From contig JAKUSY010000048.1 in assembly GCA_022451445.1 (NCBI GenBank), forward strand, positions 1-12,019: 12,019 nt of DNA, in the 5' to 3' direction. The DNA is from Planctomycetota bacterium. Its GTDB lineage: Bacteria > Planctomycetota > UBA8108. The notes under the pieces are model-generated. The model did no database searches, had not been told where the DNA came from, and worked only from the letters and a program-made list of their open reading frames with translations. Both the position numbers and the translations under genes were made by a program. Positions 6,988 through 12,019 of this stretch are shown here, in pieces; the stretch's first letter is position 1, and every line of letters starts with the position of its first letter.

Positions 6988-8462
6988 AGGTCTTCCGCAA
7001 CCTTCCCGGCCTGTCCGTGCTCGACAAGATACTCGAGCGCGGCCCGTGTGGTGCGCTCATAGAGAGGCCTGAGCCGGGAGTCCGCTTCATCCCGGTAGAC
7101 CTCTCCGGCGATCTCTTCGACTGAATGAAAACCTTTCTCCAGCTTGCGGAGGACCTGCCCAATGCGTTTTTTCCGGTGCTTGATGGTCCGGTCGATGAGA
7201 CCCCGGGCATCGAGGGTGGGCATGCCGTGCGATGGATAGAGCAGCCGGATGTCGAGGGAGCGGATCTTTTCCAGTGAGCGGAAGTAGGTTTCGAGGTGGC
7301 CACCGGGCGTGCCCACATACATGCTCACCAGGGTGGAGACAAGGTCGCCGGCGAGGAGGGCCCGGTGGCGCTCATCGAAGAACGCGAGATGGCCTTCGGC
7401 ATGTCCGGGGGTGAAGAGGCAGCGAAGCTTCCAGCCCGCGGCTCCGGCCGGGCTGTCTCCCAGGTCGATGAGGTCGCCCTCGTCGAGCTCCCGGTCAAAG
7501 GATCTCTCCAGCAGCTCGGCGGTTCGCCGGTGTCCCCAGCAGGGCAGGCTCCAGCGCTCCTGTACGGCATCGAGCGCCCCGACGTGATCGATGTGATGGT
7601 GGCTGAGGACGATCGCCTCGGGCCGGTCGCCTCCGGCTATACGGTTCTCGATGGCCGCCAGGAGGTGTTCCTGCTCTTTCTTTCCTGTTGGAGCCGGATC
7701 GATGATCACGAAACGGCGTGTTCCGGCGAGGAATGTGCTCGAGGGGAGAGTCACCGGCAGCGGCGGACAGTGGAAGGGGAGCAGCTCGATTCCCGGCCCC
7801 CAGGGAATGGCGAGCCCCGATCCTTCAAAGGTCTCAGGGCTCGAGCGCAGGGATTCGAGGGTCCCGGGACCGATACCGCTCTCGCGCTGGCGCAGGATGA
7901 CGCTCACGGGGGGGGCGAGGAGCAGCTTGCCTCGTTGCCACCTCTCGATAGCAGCGGCGGGTTCCCACCAGCCGCCAGCGGCCAGCTCCCCGGGGAGGAT
8001 CTCTGGCTCGTCGTCGGTCTCAAGGAGGAAGAAGGTGCTCGTGTACCGTCGTTTTGAAAATCGTGGGGTCACCAGGCGGATGGCCTCCACGAATGTGCCG
8101 GGCTCGAGCTGGGCGTCGATCTCTCGCATCACGGAGAAGAACCTCCCGGCGCCACCGTCGCCGAGAAGCTCCAGGCGCAGCCTTTTCAGTTCATCTCCGG
8201 CTGCCGTCGTGCCGCGCAGGGCCAGGATGCCGGTCTCCTCGAAGAGTTCCCGCACAGCGCAGCCGAGCAGCTCCGGGGTCTCGGTGTCGAGCCCGTCGGC
8301 CAGGGGGATGCTCTCGTCGCCCGGTTCGACCTTGCCCCCGGCAAAGGCGAGGTAGCCGCCGAGGAAGTTCAACTCGATTGACCTGGTAACGAGGAAGACT
8401 TCCAGCCCGGCTCGCTGCCGGTAGAGAATGAGATTCGCCGTCTGACGGGTCATGGATGGCAT
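6972..8462 (-). CDS. Nudix hydrolase - metallo-beta-lactamase fusion protein
   Basis: This 496-residue predicted cytosolic protein has two hydrolase domains. The N-terminal Nudix domain (about 4-190) carries AGGKVEPGDES (41-51) and, after an insert of about 14 residues in the Nudix box, AVRELFEETGI (69-79) with R71, E72, E75 and E76. A split box of this kind is known in NUDT19/RP2-type acyl-CoA diphosphatases. The C-terminal metallo-beta-lactamase fold has the metal motif HHHIDH (H288, H290, D292, H293), then PGH (H354), GD (D373) and SHG (H412). A helical tail (about 421-487: HRKKRIGQVLRKLEKG, then VEEIAGEVY) resembles the winged-helix end of LACTB2-like proteins. Both metal sites look complete. 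The start is uncertain: TTG 8489, ATG 8462 and ATG 8453 are in frame, none with a good ribosome site. It lies 51 bases behind bamA on the same strand. The substrate is unknown; a nucleotide, CoA or RNA substrate is inferred. Confidence 0.9.
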   Translation of the reverse strand: MPSMTRQTANLILYRQRAGLEVFLVTRSIELNFLGGYLAFAGGKVEPGDESIPLADGLDTETPELLGCAVRELFEETGILALRGTTAAGDELKRLRLELLGDGGAGRFFSVMREIDAQLEPGTFVEAIRLVTPRFSKRRYTSTFFLLETDDEPEILPGELAAGGWWEPAAAIERWQRGKLLLAPPVSVILRQRESGIGPGTLESLRSSPETFEGSGLAIPWGPGIELLPFHCPPLPVTLPSSTFLAGTRRFVIIDPAPTGKKEQEHLLAAIENRIAGGDRPEAIVLSHHHIDHVGALDAVQERWSLPCWGHRRTAELLERSFDRELDEGDLIDLGDSPAGAAGWKLRCLFTPGHAEGHLAFFDERHRALLAGDLVSTLVSMYVGTPGGHLETYFRSLEKIRSLDIRLLYPSHGMPTLDARGLIDRTIKHRKKRIGQVLRKLEKGFHSVEEIAGEVYRDEADSRLRPLYERTTRAALEYLVEHGQAGKVAEDLYETG

Positions 8463-8480
8463 TAGGGGCCCTGTGCCCTG

Positions 8481-8492
8481 TGCTTGCAAGCA
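8481..8492. repeat. 12-bp perfect palindrome between bamA and the Nudix-MBL gene
   Basis: TGCTTGCAAGCA is its own reverse complement and lies in the short gap between the bamA stop and the next gene. It could be an operator half-pair, an RNA-processing hairpin with no real loop, or chance. It covers the alternative TTG start (8487-8489) of the downstream gene. Confidence 0.35.
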
Positions 8493-8513
8493 TCGAGGAG
8501 GCAGGGATCCGGC

Positions 8514-10871
8514 TCAGAATGCATAGCCGATGGAGAAGGAGAAGATCTCGGGTTGGTCCGAGGCCTGTTTCGAGAGCGCCTTCACCCAGTAGAGATTGAC
8601 TGGCACGACCTGTCCGAGTAAGGGGAAACGAAATTGGAATCCTCCGCCGACCGCGGTCCGCAGCCGGCCGGATGAAAAGTTGTCGAGGTCATCTTCGAGA
8701 AGGCCCCAGTCAAAGAGGACGAGTCCCCGCAGCTCACGGAAAAACAGGGGGGCGGAATACTCGACGGTTCCCCTGAGCAGGGCTCCTCCGCCGAGCGGCT
8801 CTCCCTGTTCATGGGGTCCGACCGCCCGGTATTCAAAACCGCGAAAGCTATGCGGTCCGCCGAGGAAGTAGTTTTCGTAGAACGGCACCTCGCCCGAGGT
8901 AGCCTCGATCCAGCCGGCCTCGACTCCGACGTGCAGGAGATGGCGCAGGTCGGCGTAGCGATCGAAGAGAGGCCTGTAGTAATCGGCTGAGGCGTTGCCT
9001 CGAAAAAATTCAAGATCGGAGCCGGTTGGAGAGTCTCCCACATCGATCTTCAGCTCGGCCAACAGTCCCTGCGGCCCGCCATAGGTGTTGTTCTCGATAT
9101 CGGCGTAGCGAAGCGAGAGCCGTGGATAGCTGAGCAGGGCGCCGCCGGAGTCCGCCACGATGGTCGGCGGAGTCGAAGCGCTGAGACCATCGATGCCGAC
9201 ATCATCAATATGCCAGGCGAGGGCGAGTGAGAGGCGGTGATCGTCGTCGAGGTACCGGCGGAGCTCCGGCTCGATCTTAACTCTGCTTTCCTCGTAGGGC
9301 GCGCGATAGAATAATTGCGAGCCGGCGCGCAGGGTGAACGACATGTCGCTGGAGAAGAGGTAGGGTTCGTGGAAACCGAAAGTGTACTGGCTCTCTACGT
9401 TTCCGGGAATGATCTCGGCGTAGATCGACTGTCCTCCGCCGACGAAGGCATTCGACCAGTCGGTAAGGCCGTGCGGAAGCGCGAAGAGGTCGAAGTTTGT
9501 ATGCTCCAGGCGGAAGTATCCGACCTCTCCCTCCCCGCTCGATGCCCCTCCTCCGAGATCCCAGCGCCCGACGGCCTCTCTTTCCTCCACGTTGATCTGC
9601 ACGTTCCTGCTCCCGGGTATTTCCGAGTCGCTCATGCTGAAAGAGACATCGCTGAAATGCCCGGTTGCCAGCAGGCGGTCCATCGTCTCATCCATGGCGA
9701 TGAGGCTGAGAGGATCTCCGCTGACGAGCTTCGAGTGCCTGCGGATGACCCGGTCGAGCGTCCTGGTGTTGCCGCGGATCTCGACCTTGTCGACAAATAG
9801 GTGCTCGCGCTCATCGATCGTGAAGACCGCGGTGAGGTCCCGCTCCCCTGTATAGAGGAGCCGGACGGCCACCCGGGGGATGCGGTCGGAGCGTTCCTGG
9901 TAGATTCTCACCAGGGTTCGCTGGAGCTTCCCGACCCGGGCGCCGGAATAGAAGCCACCGGCTTCGAAGGAGAGGGTTTCCAGGAGGAGCTCATCTCCGA
10001 AGACCCGGTTGCCCTCGAGACGAATCTCCTGCAGGCGGTAGCGGGGGCCCTCGTGGATCTCGAGGATGATCGTGACATCACGCAGGGAGGGGTTGATGGT
10101 GATTTCATCCAGGCCGACCCTCACATCAAGATTGCCCCTGGAGCGATAGTAGCTCCTGAGCTTCTCGAGAGATTCGCCGAGGTGGTGAGGAATGAAATAT
10201 CCTCTCTCCACCGCTCCGAAGAGGCGCTCGGGGCGCAGTTCGCTGATCTCGATCAGCTCATTCCTCGTCAGCTCTGAATTTCCGATGGTGATCACATCCC
10301 GTATGCTCGCCCGCAGTCCCTCGTTGACGACGAGGTGGAGCCTGACCCGGCCCGGGGCGAGGGTCTCGAGCTCCGCATCCACCTGGGCGAAGAGGAAACC
10401 ATCCTCCTGGTAGGTGTGCTCGATGGTTTCCCGGGCGATCTCGAGATCCTCTTTTCTGAAGGCCGAGCCCACCACGCGTTTGAGGGCCTCTTTCAGGGAA
10501 CGCCTGGAAAGGGCTGAGCTGCCGGTGATCTCAATTTTGGCCAGGACCGGGACCTCCTGTACACGGATCCGGATGATCGGCGGCTTGCCGGGCACGGTGG
10601 TAATGGTAGGCGGCTCGACGCTCTCGATGAACTCCAGTTTCAAGAGGCCTTCTACCGCCCGTTGTCCGGCCTCGAGGGTCCATTTTTCGCCGGGCTCCAG
10701 GCCGCTGGCCTCGAGAAGCTTCTGGTGGGGAACCCAGCTTCTTCCCGGAAATTCCACGGCGCCGATGATCACATCCACGGGCTCCTGGGCCACGGTCGTT
10801 CCGGTGGTTTGCGAGAGAAGCCAGAGCGCCAGGAGCGGAAAGGTCTTCGGTATTGGTGCGCGATGGATCAT
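8514..10871 (-). CDS. bamA: BamA, outer-membrane protein assembly factor (Omp85)
   Basis: This 785-residue protein inserts beta-barrel proteins into the outer membrane. A signal peptide (basic MIHRAPIPK, hydrophobic TFPLLALWLL, cleavage near residue 29, VAQ|EPV) is followed by five POTRA domains at about 31-107, 108-185, 186-276, 277-357 and 358-432. Typical openings include IEITGSSALS, IRLEGNRVF and VEIRGNTRTLDRVIRRH. The barrel (about 433-785) has the conserved loop-6 motif SFRGF (675-679), with R677, in a GGPHSFRGFEYR setting, and ends in phenylalanine as outer-membrane barrels do. Five POTRAs favour BamA over TamA. The frame is open 92 codons upstream of 10871, but those residues are low-quality sequence and the signal peptide starts at ATG 10871, so this start is chosen although no Shine-Dalgarno is visible. 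It is divergent from ispG, with the Nudix-MBL gene downstream. No skp or lpxD is adjacent. Confidence 0.95.
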   Translation of the reverse strand: MIHRAPIPKTFPLLALWLLSQTTGTTVAQEPVDVIIGAVEFPGRSWVPHQKLLEASGLEPGEKWTLEAGQRAVEGLLKLEFIESVEPPTITTVPGKPPIIRIRVQEVPVLAKIEITGSSALSRRSLKEALKRVVGSAFRKEDLEIARETIEHTYQEDGFLFAQVDAELETLAPGRVRLHLVVNEGLRASIRDVITIGNSELTRNELIEISELRPERLFGAVERGYFIPHHLGESLEKLRSYYRSRGNLDVRVGLDEITINPSLRDVTIILEIHEGPRYRLQEIRLEGNRVFGDELLLETLSFEAGGFYSGARVGKLQRTLVRIYQERSDRIPRVAVRLLYTGERDLTAVFTIDEREHLFVDKVEIRGNTRTLDRVIRRHSKLVSGDPLSLIAMDETMDRLLATGHFSDVSFSMSDSEIPGSRNVQINVEEREAVGRWDLGGGASSGEGEVGYFRLEHTNFDLFALPHGLTDWSNAFVGGGQSIYAEIIPGNVESQYTFGFHEPYLFSSDMSFTLRAGSQLFYRAPYEESRVKIEPELRRYLDDDHRLSLALAWHIDDVGIDGLSASTPPTIVADSGGALLSYPRLSLRYADIENNTYGGPQGLLAELKIDVGDSPTGSDLEFFRGNASADYYRPLFDRYADLRHLLHVGVEAGWIEATSGEVPFYENYFLGGPHSFRGFEYRAVGPHEQGEPLGGGALLRGTVEYSAPLFFRELRGLVLFDWGLLEDDLDNFSSGRLRTAVGGGFQFRFPLLGQVVPVNLYWVKALSKQASDQPEIFSFSIGYAF

Positions 10872-10951
10872 AGAAAGGAAAGCATAGAGAAAGGTGCCGG
10901 TAAGATCGAGCGGGAGGCTGGATTCAAGCTGGCTTGGCGGGGCTGGATTCG

Positions 10952-10980
10952 TTGACCGGTGTCTGCAGGCTGAATACAAT
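10952..10980 (+). promoter_or_regulatory. Sigma-70-type promoter of ispG
   Basis: TTGACC (10952-10957) and TACAAT (10975-10980) are separated by exactly 17 bases, and each differs from the consensus at one position. Transcription would begin near 10987, leaving a leader of about 70 bases before the ispG ATG. It is the best-formed promoter in the window. It lies in the 184-base gap between divergent bamA and ispG. No equally good promoter was found pointing to bamA. Confidence 0.7.
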
Positions 10981-11010
10981 GATTCTCTTTTGCGCCCCGG
11001 GGAGCTTCTT

Positions 11011-11029
11011 CTCCAGGCCCGCCCTGGAG
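11011..11029 (+). other. Hairpin in the ispG leader
   Basis: CTCCAGG (11011-11017) and CCTGGAG (11023-11029) pair perfectly over a 5-base loop, about 26 bases before the ispG ATG and inside the predicted leader transcript. No T-tract follows, so it is not an intrinsic terminator. It may affect translation or RNA stability, or be chance in GC-rich DNA. Confidence 0.35.
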
Positions 11030-11055
11030 GTCCAGGGCAAAGACGGGAAAGCATT

Positions 11056-12019
11056 ATGGCCAAAGATATCCAGCGTAATCCAACTCGTTCCGTGCGGGTC
11101 GGCTCGGTCCTGATCGGGCAGGAGCACGATATTCCCGTGCAGACCATGACCGCGACTCATACGCAGGAGATCGATGAGACCCTTTCCCAGATCGCGGACA
11201 TGTTGAGCGCGGGCGCGGATATTATACGAGTCGCGTGTGACAACAATAAAGACGCCCGGGCGCTTGCGGAGATTCGCAAGGGGACCGATGCCAACCTGGT
11301 CGTCGACTTGCAGGAGAACTACCGCCTCGTTACCGAGGTCGCGCCGAATGTCGAGAAGGTGCGTTACAACCCCGGCCATCTCTACCATGTGGAAAAGAAC
11401 AAGCCGGTGAGAGAGAAGGTGGAGTTCATCGCGGCTGTTGCGGCTGAGAATGATTGCGCGCTGCGGGTGGGGGTCAATTGCGGCTCGGTCGACCCGCTCT
11501 ATGCGGAAAAATACCCCGAGGACGGGATCGAGGCCATGGTTCGCTGCGCGGTGGATCATTGCGCCTACCTCGATGAGTTCGGCTTTACCCGCTATGTCGT
11601 TTCGCTGAAGGATTCCGATCCCGGGAAGGTCGTACGGGCCAACCATCTCTTTGCCGGGGAGCGTCCCGACGTTCCCTTGCACCTGGGGGTGACCGAGGCG
11701 GGTCTGCCTCCCGACGGGATCATCAAGACCCGCATCGCCTTCGACCAGCTCATCACCGTCGGCATCGGGGACACGATCAGGGTCTCCCTGACGCTTCCCA
11801 ATGATCGCAAGGCTGAAGAGGTCGAGGCCGGGCACAGGATCATCAAGGATATCCGGGCAGGAAGGATACGCGCGGTTCCGGAGCATTGGGGGGAAGGCCT
11901 GAATATCATCGCCTGTCCAAGCTGTTCGCGCGTTGAGAATATGGCCTTCATCGATCTTGCCGATCAGGTCAAGGAGATGTCGGTCTATGCGGAGGTGCAT
12001 AACCTGACCATCGCCGTTA
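11056..12019 (+). CDS. ispG: IspG (GcpE), MEP-pathway HMBPP synthase, 3' partial
   Basis: The first 321 codons of (E)-4-hydroxy-3-methylbut-2-enyl-diphosphate synthase are present and run off the right edge. This iron-sulfur enzyme reduces MEcPP to HMBPP in isoprenoid precursor synthesis. Visible features are RVGSVLIG (14-21), VQTMTATHTQEID (28-40), AGADIIRVACD (52-62), a VDLQENYRL segment where Escherichia coli IspG has DIHFDYR, VRYNPGHLYH, LRVGVNCGS, PLHLGVTEAG, and GIGDTIRVSLTLP. Two of the three expected cluster cysteines are seen, C287 and C290 (IACPSCSRVE); the third lies beyond the window. ATG 11056 is preceded by GGGAAA five bases away, a moderate ribosome site. The variant motifs resemble those I recall from planctomycete IspG. 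A long antisense frame covers this gene, but it is a shadow. Confidence 0.95.
   Translation, partial: MAKDIQRNPTRSVRVGSVLIGQEHDIPVQTMTATHTQEIDETLSQIADMLSAGADIIRVACDNNKDARALAEIRKGTDANLVVDLQENYRLVTEVAPNVEKVRYNPGHLYHVEKNKPVREKVEFIAAVAAENDCALRVGVNCGSVDPLYAEKYPEDGIEAMVRCAVDHCAYLDEFGFTRYVVSLKDSDPGKVVRANHLFAGERPDVPLHLGVTEAGLPPDGIIKTRIAFDQLITVGIGDTIRVSLTLPNDRKAEEVEAGHRIIKDIRAGRIRAVPEHWGEGLNIIACPSCSRVENMAFIDLADQVKEMSVYAEVHNLTIAV

Noticed and set aside
7296..8057. Plus-strand frame of 253 codons over the Nudix-MBL gene
   Set aside because: Antisense shadow; the minus strand holds intact Nudix and metal-site motifs.
10872..11147. 92-codon N-terminal extension of bamA
   Set aside because: The residues are arginine-, serine- and proline-rich noise, overlap the divergent ispG promoter and ispG start, and would bury the signal peptide.
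10924..12000. Long open frame of 358 codons on the minus strand over ispG
   Set aside because: It is in the same codon register as ispG on the other strand, shows no family motifs, and the plus strand has clear IspG motifs throughout.

Overview
The window suggests a diderm (Gram-negative-type) bacterium with a moderately high-GC genome. Two things show this: a complete BamA outer-membrane assembly protein with five POTRA domains, and a lipoprotein with a clear lipobox. The partial IspG at the right edge is of a divergent form (a DLQEN-type segment, an YNPGHLYH segment and an IACPSCSR cysteine pair) that I associate from memory with Planctomycetes and some neighbouring lineages. The placement is therefore tentative: an uncultured planctomycete-like or deltaproteobacterium-like organism. 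I see no rRNA, tRNA, CRISPR array, insertion sequence or phage gene.

Layout, left to right. Positions 1-246 hold the 3' end of an unrecognised reading frame on the plus strand. A minus-strand operon follows, transcribed from about 4.84 kb down to 0.27 kb: a large HpnN-like MMPL/RND membrane transporter, an orphan PhnD-type periplasmic binding protein, and a TatT-like helical-repeat (TPR-like) lipoprotein. The last two genes overlap by 14 bases. A divergent intergenic region (4844-5125) leads to a plus-strand pair: ribBA (bifunctional riboflavin enzyme, TTG start) and a small four-helix membrane protein. The tail of that membrane protein overlaps, convergently by 16 bases, the end of a minus-strand unit made of bamA followed by a Nudix/metallo-beta-lactamase fusion gene. 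bamA is divergent from ispG, which has a well-formed sigma-70-type promoter and a leader hairpin and runs off the right edge.

How the genes may work together. ribBA and ispG are core metabolism (flavin and MEP-pathway isoprenoid precursors), and bamA is core envelope biogenesis. The region most worth attention is the three-gene transporter operon. HpnN-type pumps move hopanoids or other lipids towards the outer membrane. PhnD-type proteins normally feed ABC importers, and TatT-type lipoproteins normally partner TRAP binding proteins. Finding a pump, a binding protein and a repeat lipoprotein together, with no ABC or TRAP permease visible, suggests an envelope transport system that mixes parts of known ones. 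That is inference from gene content and order. The Nudix-MBL fusion behind bamA is a second uncommon architecture.
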